Of a DNA stretch of 64,000 nt, positions 35,703 to 48,100 are shown piece by piece. The DNA comes from Amphiura filiformis. Taxonomy: Eukaryota > Echinodermata > Ophiuroidea > Amphilepidida > Amphiuridae. Position 1 is the stretch's first letter; each line of letters begins with the position of its first letter. The notes beneath the pieces are model-generated. The model was not told the DNA's origin, did not search any database, and saw only the letters and a program-made list of their open reading frames with translations. The translations under genes and the position numbers were made by a program. The stretch is from assembly GCF_039555335.1 (NCBI RefSeq), contig NC_092628.1, forward strand, positions 68,204,292-68,268,291, read 5' to 3'.

Positions 35703-35712
35703 TATATATAAA
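35703..35712 (+). promoter_or_regulatory. TATA box of the ASIC gene
   Basis: TATATATAAA, 105-114 nt upstream of the start codon, in the context ATACTATATATAAAG. The paralogous copy has ATACTATATAAG at the equivalent place (63830), which supports a real core promoter. Confidence 0.6.
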
Positions 35713-35816
35713 GCACATTAGGAGCAAGTCATCGAACTATCACCAGTTTGAAACTTATACTTCGTTCACGCGTTCGTCTTGAATTGCCGCAGTTACAATA
35801 TCATTGTGATATCAAA

Positions 35817-36135
35817 ATGCCGTGTAAAGATTGGCATTTCCGAACGTGGGGTACTGAAGATTCTGATATCCACGGTTTAAAGCACATAACGCGACAAAAA
35901 GGAGGCAAACTCCGTAAATTGGTGTGGTTAGTCTGTTTCTTAACAGCGGCGGGATATTTCTTATATTTAGGGTACAATGCGATTTTGAATTTTTTAATGC
36001 GTCATCATATTACAAAAGTGGATATTACGTACGTAAACCAAGTCGAGTTTCCAGCAGTGACAGTGTGCAACTTTAACAAATATAGGGAATCGGCTCTTAC
36101 GGAACATGATATCAAGAATGTTGGATTCCATCTAG
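35817..36135 (+). CDS. ASIC exon 1
   Basis: Residues 1-106: cytosolic N-terminus with SDIHGLKHI, TM1 (KLVWLVCFLTAAGYFLYLGY) and the first extracellular strand with RHHITKVD and FPAVTVCNFNKYRESALT. Donor CATCTAG/GTGAGT. The ATG has AAA immediately before it. Confidence 0.95.
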
Positions 36136-39100
36136 GTGAGTTGTTTACCTTTTATCTTCATAAGTTTCTTGTCGTTTTTCTTGTTTGTGAGTTTTGTTTG
36201 ATTTATTTTGTCTTTTGTATATGGGCATACCAGTTGCTTTTCAAGACGGCACATGCATATAAAAAAACTGAATATGGACAATTATGCGTCTATTTTATAT
36301 ATAATTTGAGACTATGTTGTCTGAAATCGACACCGTCAATAAAACCCAACATGCATCATCTCAAGAGAGTAAAAGCTTTTTATGCGTCTATCATTGTTTG
36401 CAAACGTCACCTACGAGGGTCGGTCAGTATGCAATGAAAGTTGTCTTGTGACCCCATATATGGATTATTTTCAAGGCATTTTTCTATGATCACATAAATA
36501 TTGTACCTTTGTCTTTCAAATAACACATGTAAAAATTATATCGCACACTTGATTACATAACAGCATTGGCATAAAAACAATGGTCTACAGTCACTGGCTC
36601 AAAACGAGTCGATTTATTAAGGGAAATAACATGCTGAAATGAGGTATTGTTGTATTTATTGCATTTTCTAAGGAATTAAAGTATGGAGAGTGCTGCCTTT
36701 TGGAATAGTAGTAGAACACAAACTTCCAGCTCATTAAACTACCTTTGTCGAGCTGTTAAGGTTTTACTTTATTTATGTGTGGTCAGCTATGTGTTATTTT
36801 TGACAAAAACAAGGCTTTTCTTTCTCTAAACAGTTTGATATTGCTAACAATAGCAAACGTGGACATTTATTTTTTGTTTGCCAGTTCTGTTGACTAACCC
36901 CTAAACATTTTAAACGTTTTAAAAAACGGGAGTCTCCCTAGAAAAATACTTGAACCGTGATTAAAATATAATTATTATTCTACTATTGTTACAATTATAC
37001 AAAAAGTAGTAGTATAAAGAGAGGGGTCATCGTTTGAATGAGAATATTATATTTAAAAATTTTCCGTTTTTGAGATCATCAATAAATAATCACATGAATT
37101 ATTAAATTCCTATTTACATAGCATTTTGTAATATTTTGAGCCATATGCGTGAAATTGTGCAATTTTCATACATTTCCAGCATGTTGTATCGACCATACTG
37201 ATCATCCCACATTCAGATTGTTGTTTGATTTGCATCAGTTAACATCGTACTGAGTAGTTTTCCACACGAGACCAGTCATTATAGTTTCCTCTGTTTCGTT
37301 TTGGAGATAATTAATGTCATTTGTAGTAGGCCTAACTGCTTTATCATTTTCGACATTTTTGCAAAATAATGTTACTTCCCTTCAAGTCCTAAAATTATTG
37401 AAGTTCAAATACGTCCCATTTCCACCCAAATATAATGGCAAGTCTCATATTTTACCAAAAGCAGACCCATGACCTAGTATTTACTCCTGCCTAAAACTAG
37501 ACATAATGCACTTTGTACTTTTGCTGTTCTCGAACGTTATAAACACGTGCCTTCGCTGTAATTCAAAAGGCCTGCCTTTTTGCGTGATTTGGCAGTGTCC
37601 CCAGTCTATTGATAGTGATTTTATGCTAATACTATTACATAATCAAGTATATGGTATAACTTGCACATGTGGTTTGAAAGACAAAGGTACATTCTTTATG
37701 TGATCATCAGGAAATCCCATCTAAATATTCATTATAAGGGGTCAAAGGTCAACTTTCATTACATACTGACCGACCCTCGTACATCTAAGCTGGTGAATTA
37801 TATTACATTGGGCTATTCCAGAAAAGAGATGCACACCCCATATAGTGGAGTTCGGATTGTTGGAAATCCACACTTTTAATGTGTCTAAAGGCGAAAAAGA
37901 TCAAACAGAAACATATTTCAAAATCAAAATCCTCAATTAGAGAGGCTCATTTCAACAATTCCATGATTTTTCCAACAGCATTGGCAAGTGGAGTTCCAGT
38001 CAAAACGAACTTTGAAATTCAGACATTTCTTTCTGATCATTCCATCCGAGCTACTGGACCCACTTTTTGGAACAGTATAAATAAAAAAGTAAAGACTTGC
38101 AAATCCGTTAAATATTTTCGTAATCAGCTTAAACGAAATATGATTTCAGTTAACGAATAACTTTTTTTCTTTTATTTTTTTCAGGGCACTGTCCGTCTTG
38201 TCTTATTGACCTTGCATGTTAGGTCTCATGTGATTTTGTTCTTGTTATTTTTGCAACGAATTTTGTTTAGGGTTTGGCTTATTCAGGCCTCTTTGGCCTT
38301 CCGGTCAACTCCTCCATATTGTCTTTTTTGTTTGCTGTTTGTTTTGATGTTCAATTTTTATAAATGTATATGGAAATAAATAAATTTGATTTGATTTGAT
38401 TTTATTGACAAGTTACTCCTCTATATATGGGTGCGCACTTATTATCTGGAATAGCCCTTTATGTCAAAAACCCTTGCGGCCTCTGCACACTTTACAGGTA
38501 GTTGCCGGTCTTGTATTCCATATTTCTAAATACGAATTTAAAAATTCACCATTACACAACACCGTATCAGCAAGAGGTACTAATAGACAAGTGTGAAGTT
38601 CAATTATAGAATGTCTAGGGTGTGAAGGAATATTGTGGAATGTCCAGGGTGTGCGATTCTATTAAAGCAGCAAATTTTCCGAGTTGTTGTTTAATGGTTT
38701 ATGGAATGATGTGAGCTGTATAGTGGTCAACAACAACCTGAAAAGTGTGCTGAGGCTTGTGGATTAACGTTTAGACGTTGTGCCTATGCGTAGTGCACTA
38801 TAAATACGACATTGCGCTTTGTCGCTTTTTGGGTGGGTGCGGCATGCCGCACCCACCCTGTATTCTCTGACTATTGACCTACTTTTTCACATGCCGCAGT
38901 GTTGAGAAAATATTCGTGCCGGTTATATCCCAAACACCCACAGAGGTGATAGTTTACGGCGAGTTTTGTAATTATTACTTGATTTTGATATGTAAGTAAT
39001 ACGATAAAGTCGTCATAGGCAGTAATGTGTTTGTATTAAAAGAAATAACAAAATAATTATTTAAGTAATAGAAATACTATTTGGAAATTGCAGCAAGATT

Positions 39101-42100
39101 TGCAGATGTTTTTATTTGAACAGTACCAGTTCACCAGTTTTGCTAGTTTTCCTAATCTTTGGGCTAAATTAATAGCATCGTGAAGGTCATATATATCATT
39201 TTATACTGACAGCTTCGGCATGTACTTAAATACAGCTTGTATGTGCATTGTGTTCAGTGTGTACATAGGCTATTTACTTTTCAAATCTTTGATGCTTGTA
39301 TAAGGTATTATAGACAAATTATTAGAATGCATGTGCACCAGTAGAAATGGCCCAGGTTGAATAAAATAAATAAACATATGAATGAATATTTTATTCCCTG
39401 GATTATTTTTGTTGGGACAAAATAATGATATAGTTTGACGCTTTGAAATACAGTTATGTTAATCATAATAAAGTTACAAAGTTTAAAAAAATAAGATCGA
39501 AATATTGTAAAATCACACATTTCCCCTCATAAGTTGCAATACAACATATTGAGGGAATTGATATGACAGATTTTTAAACTTTGATATGGAAAGATACCCC
39601 AGCCCTGTTGTCTCACCAGAGCAGATGAGCAGAAGTCTTTCTATCTGATGATAAAGAAAAAAAAAACTCTAGGTATGATTACGAAAATGTTTTAAATAAT
39701 TATTATCTACAAAAGTTTTATAACCATGTTTTATATAAAATGTTAACATAAAACGTCTTGTGTTATGATGTGAAGGGTTAATATAAAAACAGGGAAAATC
39801 TGTTCCAACTGACCAGCAGAGAACAAAGGATAAGCAATAGATCAGATTAAAATCAGGAAAATATGACACAACCTCCAATGGGGAATAACAAACGTATAAA
39901 CGTATAAAGTTAAAAACTCTTTTAACTTTGTTTATACGTTTTGTGTTATTCCCCTATTGGAAATCGATGTTGTGTCATATTTTCCTATTTTTAATTGTGA
40001 ACTTGACTTACTCATTCTTTCATTTCTCTTGACAATTTTTCATTTGCCCACCCTATTCCTTTTAAAGGAATTTTTATTTGCTTATGGCACAAGAATTTTA
40101 GCTAAAACGTGCATACACTAAATCACATAGTGCAAACCATCACAGTTAGGAGGATCAGCATCCAGCATTTCGGACGTACTAAGCAGCAGATTGAAATTAC
40201 AATCTTCGTAAGTTTCGCATTAAAAAATAAAATACTGTTACCTTCTGAGATGTAGTCAGTTATTTCACCATGATTTAAAACATTTAAACTCAAAAATATT
40301 TCTGTGGAAATAAGATTATTATTACTTATTTGGAATTGTTGTAAGAGTCTCTTTAAGCAACTGGAACCGTAGTCTTCTGCCTGTATGTATCGAATGTATC
40401 GAAATACATACTTTCTCCTTAATAGCTTTGTAGTATTACTTGCGAACTATTAGAGATGACAGATTTTACCAGCATTTCCTTTTGTTCATCACTCAGCTCT
40501 TGATATGAAGCACATTTTTCTTGTAACTGGATCTGTTTGTATCGCTGCTAGTCTCGGGTACGTTGTGTCAACAAAACGAATCAACATTATTGTTAAACCA
40601 TTTAACAGTTTTATACAAAATTGCACATTATCATGGTCAAAATTGGGGTTCTAGTTAAAGAAGCTTGTTTCCACATTGGTATTATTTTAAGATTGTATTA
40701 AAGTGATTGTTTGTTTGTTTGTTTGTTTGGTATTTTTTCAAATACGAGACCAATATCAAATGTTGTGCGCAAATATGATTCATTTTTGTGCAAAAGTTTC
40801 TTCATTATGCAGTCACGCCAATCCTCAAAACATTCAGTATTCATGTTCATCATTGTTGATTAGCCGACCTAATTTGGTGAAATTGGGCAGAATAATGTAC
40901 TTCACACAATTTAGGATTAATTTACCCATTTAATGTTTATTGTTTCCAATTTGTTATAATTCCAGCTCGTATTCTGTGAAAAGATGTATGAAACTGTTCA
41001 ATTAGTTCGATGCTCTATTACATTACAGTCAATGTTATTGTGACGAGCTATTCCATAAAAATACACAATGGTTAGTTCCCGCTATATTACCAACACTATA
41101 CAGTATACAAAGACTATGAAACGAAACATGAAAAACCACTTACCTGTGTTGATCTAAGGTGGTGCTCGTGAACAGATCGGAACTTCCCTTGATTGGTGTA
41201 TTGATTAGTGTATTATTTTTAGCAATGGCAATTTTTTGCCAGAACAGTTTGTTACTCGTGATTTGAACTCGCATTTTTATTCTTAGTAGTCATTTTATAC
41301 GACAAAGAGTGTATAGATTTGGATTTAAATATACATATTTTTGAGCTGTCTTTGAACTTTCACAATCTCATCCACGTAGCCTATATTATACCTTTAAATT
41401 ATTCTGTGAAAATAAACATGAAAGTAAGTAACAACTTTATCAATTATTATTTTTGTCGATAACTTTTCTTTCCTCGCCAAATAATAGTTTTGAAAGCTCA
41501 CATATTTATTTCAGCAGTGACTAAAAGCAAAAACACAAACGGAAGTAGAAACAAGTAGATGGGTGCAAAATACATGAAATAGATAACTAGAAAAACTAGG
41601 AATCATTATCACACAGGCTCTTAGAGCCATGTATTTTTGTCATAATGCGTATATGTGATGCGATCAAGCAAAATGAGCCTGATGTCGATCAATATCAAAA
41701 TTCAGTTTTCAAACTCATTATATGAGCCATTCGCAGAGCTTTATTTTGCTGAAAACCCCATTATAATTAGACTTATGGTTCCAGAGATATGGCCATTTTA
41801 GTGTTGCTCTGAACAATACAATACAATACAATACAATACAATACAAAGGAAGGGATACCCAAAATCAATATTCCCGACATCCGAATCATTTTGCTTGATT
41901 GCATCACATAATGTAAGATCGTTAATTGTTCAAATGGAACAAGTTAATAATAAAATAGCCTTTTGTGTGGTTTGGTAATAAGAAATTCGGTATTGTGAAC
42001 TAGAGGGGATTTCTATCCATACGCAAACCAATCATAATGAAATACTATGATAAAGGTGTTGACAGGTTTGAATATGTGCGTCAGAAGTGTAGAGCTGTCA

Positions 42101-45100
42101 GACAAGTAAAAACAACAATGTTAAAATATATTGCATAACACAGAAATCACTGAAAAAAAAAAATTATACAAGAAGCCCCTGTCAACTTTAATATAAACAT
42201 ATACAATTGATGAAATAAGGGATCTAAAACAAATGGAATACAAGGCCTGTGAAACAATGGATGACGTTTCTACCTCTTTCATTGTTTCTGCGTTTAGGAA
42301 TAATTGACAAAGACCACAACCTAATCGATCCTCACCTTTACACGGAAGAATTCCAACGACGCCTGCAGGAAATTGATTGGTCTAAAGTTGATAACGATGA
42401 GAACTACAACATGACTGAATTTCAACTCCGAACTGGACATCAATTGGAAGATATGGTTATCGAGGTAAGAGAATAGAAAGTATTATTATTGGACCAAAGT
42501 TATCAGAACTGCAGGTGGGCTAGCTACAGCAACGTAAATGTCATACGCTGTTGAACTACTCCCTCCCCCACATGTGACCGTGTAACCCGAGGCATATGAT
42601 GATGGTGGTGGTGGTGGTGGGGGTGGGGGCGGTGGAGGTTGTGACCATTTCCCGGGGACCATTTTCAATTAGGCAGGGTTGAAAGAAAGCAAAAATAACT
42701 GGTTTTAAAAAGGGGTATATGAGTAGACTAATTTGAACGTAGAGACGAAGGAATTTGAGTCCACAAAATATCCAATTCCCTTAAGGGGGTACTACACCTC
42801 TGTGGTAAATTTGTGACTATTTTTGCATTTTTCTCAAAAAATAATAACACACTGGTAATCAAAATTATGTATATTATTGGGGCAAGGAATCCAATTACTA
42901 CACTGAAATTTCAATGACTGAAGACAAGCGGTTTAGTATATATGATAGGAAACGAGGTACATGCTAGCTGTACCTTATTTCTTATCATAAATAACAAACC
43001 ACTTGTCTTGGGTCACTGAAATTTCAGTGTAGTAATTGGATTCCTTGCCCCTATAATATACATAACTTTTGTTACCACTGTGTTATTAGTTTTTGAGAAA
43101 AACGCAAAAATAGGCACAGATTTATCGAGGGGTGTAGTACCCCCTTAAACATGGTCGCCAAATGATTTAATGGGTTTCTGCATGGTATCAAGAAAATGGT
43201 AACGGAAGAAGGGTGCACAGAAGTGGTGCTTGGGCAGAAATAACAGTCAAAGATGGCCGATGTCTTGCAACAGTTACAAGTGTTGGGCGACTCAGGAATT
43301 TCAATTGCAATAGTAAAGTCACGTGGTTTCTCCATAAAGGACATACTGACAATTTAAAATTGACACGTCGTGAACACTGAACAGAAGGCAACATTCTGGT
43401 GGGATACAAGGTCATCCGGTGTCTTACGTGGTAGCCACGTCCCGACCACGTCACCTGTCTTTTAAAGTACTAAAGGCACTACATCTGACAATTGACAGAG
43501 TTAGCAGGTGTGCAATTGGTGCAATTATAGCATTACTTTACACAGTAACTTGCAATATACAATTGTAATAAACTGAGGCACTATTTTGGCAATTCCCCAA
43601 AACACTTTCCCACGCTCCTCTTTATTCTAATTGCAATTGTGGCAATAGCAATTCTACTATGGGAAGATCCACTCTAGCTAGTGCAGTTGTGACAATTATG
43701 GCAATTCTGCAATATAACAAGGCTGCACATAAAGTGCAATCGCAGCAATTGTGGCGATTCTACAAAGGGGAAGATCCACTACAGCGAGTGTAATTGTGGC
43801 AATTATGGCAATTCTGCCATAACTATACCAAGTCTATCCGCTAGGTGCAATTGTGGCTATTATGGCAATTCTATAATATAACATGTCTCCACAATGGGTG
43901 CAATTGTGCCAATTATGGTAATTCTAGAATATGAAAGTTCTCTACGTATCTATACATAGTGTGTGCAATTGTGATAATTATGGCAAATCTGTAGGGGCTA
44001 ATTATATTTCTGAATTGCCATAATTGTCACAATTGCACTCATCATATAAATTGTGAAACTGGGTTGATGTCATTATTGATATAATAGAACAAGAAAAAGC
44101 TATTCTAGTAATTGTCACATTACAGAATTGCAATAAGTGTCTTTAATAGTACAAGAGAGTGCTGTTCCAGAAATTGGTACAATACATAATTGTGAAATTT
44201 TGATATTCAGATTTACCATTGTCACAATTGCACACACCATAGAGAATTTCCATGAAACCTAGAATTGCCATAATTGCCGCAATTGACCCCACTTCAGAGG
44301 CTTGTTATATTTCTGAATTGCCATAATTGTCACAATTGCACTCATGATATAACATTGTGAAACTGGGTTGATGTCATAATTGTTATAATAGAACAAGAGA
44401 AAACTATTCTAGCAATAAATTATCACATTGCAGAATTGCAATAAGTGTCTTTTATAGCACAAGATGGCTCTATTCCAGCAATTGTCACAATACATATTCT
44501 TCACTCATACCTACCTGTAATGTAACCCCGGAACAACCCTCCACAATCTCACTCCCGGTGACGTAATCGTGAAGAAGTTTAATTTATTCTAATTCAACGA
44601 GGGCAGTATCAACCGAATACATTTTCAAATTGCCATAATTGTGCAATTTTGATATTCATATTTACCATAATGGCCATAATTGCACACACCATAGAGAATT
44701 TCCATGAAACCTAGAATTGCCATAATTGCCGCAATTGACCCCACTTCAGAGGCTTGTTATATTTCTGAATTGCCATAATTGTCACAATTGCACTCATCAT
44801 ATAACATTGTGAAACTGGGTTGATATCATAATTGTTATAACAGAACAAGAGAAAGCTATTCTAGCAATTGTCACATAATTGCACTCGATGACAAGAAGGA
44901 TGATATTCTGGCAAATATCACATTACAGAATTGCAATAAGTGTCTTAATAGTACAAGAGGGTGCTATTCTAGCAATTGTGTCAGAATACATAATTGCCAT
45001 AATTGTGCAATTTTGATATATAAGTTCAACAATTGCTCTCTCCTGCTATTCTGTGTAACTCTGTTTATGTCATAAATGTGCAATTATGACAAGAAGGATG

Positions 45101-48100
45101 CTATTTTAGCAATTATCACATTACAGAATTGCAATAATTGTCTTAATAGCACAAGAGGATGCTATTGTAGCACTTGTAGAATTGCTATAATTGTGCAACA
45201 TCAACACAAAATAATCATATTTTCATATATAAATCCAACAATAGCTCTCTCCTGCTATTCTGTGCTATTATGGCAATAGACAGATGTAGCGCCTTAATGT
45301 TTATGAGTCCCCCAAACCACGAAGGAAATTTGTATTTCAAGGGTATTAATTTCTTCCACCCGACACATTCATGAATAATTCTTCCGTGACCATTTTCCTG
45401 ATACCTTGCAGAAACCACTTGGCGACCATTAGAATGCATTTGTAGACTAACGTTTCTTCGTCTCTACATTCAAACGAATTTCTGTATTTTCGCCATTGTA
45501 AACGCTGGAAATACTCGCATCCATCCCACGTACTGTGAATTTGTGTGAAATCGACAGGAACAATGTCCAATTATACAGTTTGCTGAATTCTTCTTTTTCA
45601 TTGTTTTTGGAACTGGAAATGGTGGGAGCTGAGGGGTTGAGAAAAAAAAAGCAAAAAAAAAAAAAACAAAAAACCACAACCCCCCCCAGAAAATTTTGGA
45701 GCTCAAATTGTCGAAATCAAAAGTTGGTCAAATTGAAATTCAGGGGTCTTTCCAAGGTGCGCGGACCTAAAGCAGGCGTATTTCGATGGGAAAATGTTTT
45801 TATACCTATATGGTCATTTGTACTTTGTGTTATGTACCTCCTTCCCGAGTTCTCAGGTTATTCCAGGCAAACTAAGTTTTTTTACTTTTTCTTGTTATAA
45901 AAGTAGCTTTAATGTTCACAATATTCTTGGAATCTAGTTATAACATAGATCAGTATTATACTGATCTATGTTTTGAAGTGTTAAGGCGGCTTCAGGCAAC
46001 TAAAATTAAATTGATTTTGGCGAATAGTTATAGTGTTTTAACAGCCAGTGTGCACGAGTTGTATTATACGTCCCAATTATCGTAAGTTATTGTGTTGACA
46101 CCTTAGCATTGGCTAAATATGGCATTGGGGCCATTATAACAGGGAATATAATGGACAAATCATGTTCTGGGTGAGTCGTGTGCTCTTTTAAAGGTACTAT
46201 AGTTTAAGGGGAATCTATGGTCATTTTGTGGTTATATTTTGAATGACCAGGTTAAGAGAGTTAAAAATGCTTGCACACGGGGTTGTTATATATTAACAAA
46301 AAGTATATTAAATGTATTTATTTAAGTATTTATTATAATTTTCAGAAAATGGTATTTCACGTTCATATCGATACGTACATGCAAATGAAATGAGGTCAAA
46401 GGTCAAACATATCAAATTTGGGTTAAGCAAAGTTGCACCCCCACAAAAAAAGTTGCACTGGTAGGGTCATTTTTACAAATTGTTTTATATCCAGGTAAAT
46501 TCTATGGGTAGAGCTTTGCAACCTAATGCGGAGACATTCCAAAAATTTTCACGCGTCTTGCCATGGCAACCGAAAAATTAATTTCCAAGATATAAAACAG
46601 TCTGGTGAAACCATCAGAAGATGGAAATGTATATGGGCTTTATAAACTGAAGAAAAGATGTAAAAAAAACTTAATTATCTGACCATAAACTGTAGAAAGA
46701 GATTTCTATAGACTAGAGTCTATTGTCGGATCCATTGACATAGAAGTACACGGAGGAACGTTAACGTAAGGAGGGAAGTCCAAAGTCACATGAAAGTTTG
46801 TGCTTGGTTCAGGAGTGGTCTTTCGCGATACAAATTAAGGCAGTTTATTTAGCTGTATTATTCCGGAATCGGGACTACTAACGTACAAAGATTTAACTTG
46901 AGGTATTAGCAATAAGTCATTGCTTTGTTTATTTGTAGTGTGATTGGAAAGAGGAGCCGTGTGAACATAAGGATTTTATTCACAGGTTCACACATTATGG
47001 AAATTGCTATACATTCAATGATTGGACGCATGGAGATAATCGACACAACTCATCGACTGCAGGCGCTAGTGAGTATAATAGCACGCACCAAATATTGTTC
47101 TTACCCGTAAAACAGAGAGGAGTTTATTCGTGTACCTTCAAGCTGCTGCCAGTCTAAAAAATTATCTAAAATCTCAATATGATAATGTCACAAAGTACAA
47201 AAGTTAGTCCGGGTCTAAAGTTAGACCTGGTCTAAGTGGAATTTAGTTCCATCAGGAATGGTCTTTTACTCTCATTTCCTTCCTAGAGTAGCAAGCGAAT
47301 TCTAAAGATTTAAATGCAAAGTTAAAAAATAATACAAAATACAAAATTCTCCTGGGACTAAATTCCACTTAGACTTGTTTGTCCATAAGGACCTACGTGA
47401 TTGGCGTTTCTACAATTAAATGCATTAATCTTCAGCTGTACTTTTCAAAATTTACTATTAAATTAAAGGCCCTTTCAGTGATTAAACAAGAACAATAAAA
47501 AAAATGGAAATTTGTCAGAGTTGCTTAGAAATAAAGAATAAGTCTACAGAATTTCATTAAACCACTTTTCCCTGAATACATCGACAAATTAGTCACAAAA
47601 CAGAAGTTTTAGAAAGGTTTTCTACTTCAACTCAGATCGACTCGAGAAAATCGAGATTTTCGTACAGTGCGCCACCAATCGACTGGAAAAACTTCCTAGT
47701 CCAGTGTTTCTAACACGGGGAAGTAGAGTCTAAATTGATTTAAAACAGACGCTTAATTTTTGTAGTAGAAAACAAAATAAGCAATTAAAGGTCACCGAGG
47801 CAAACTAACGGTCAATTCAAATATGAAAAACAGTTAAAATTGTGTATTTTGTTTAAAATAGTAGCTACTGATGTAATAAGTAGTAGAAACAATACGCAAC
47901 GCGTGTTGGTACGTGGAGAGTGAGCTTCTTTCGATCTCGAGTCGGACTTTTTGTACTGTCAGTATCAAAAGTCCAGAATCATGCAAATGCTTTATTTTGT
48001 CTAAAATACACGGCTTTCGACCGAACCACTAGCAGGCTATGTTAGCACATCTATGCCAATTACAAAGGTACCAAAATCTGAATTTTGATGATTTTTACGA

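Noticed and set aside
35748-36437. A 229-codon protein from a single exon
   Set aside because: The frame runs through the exon 1 donor at 36135 into intron sequence. The channel homology stops exactly at the GT.
45346-45570. Minus-strand frame as a host gene
   Set aside because: Its only notable part lies in one inverted arm of a repeat and has no start, splice or domain support.
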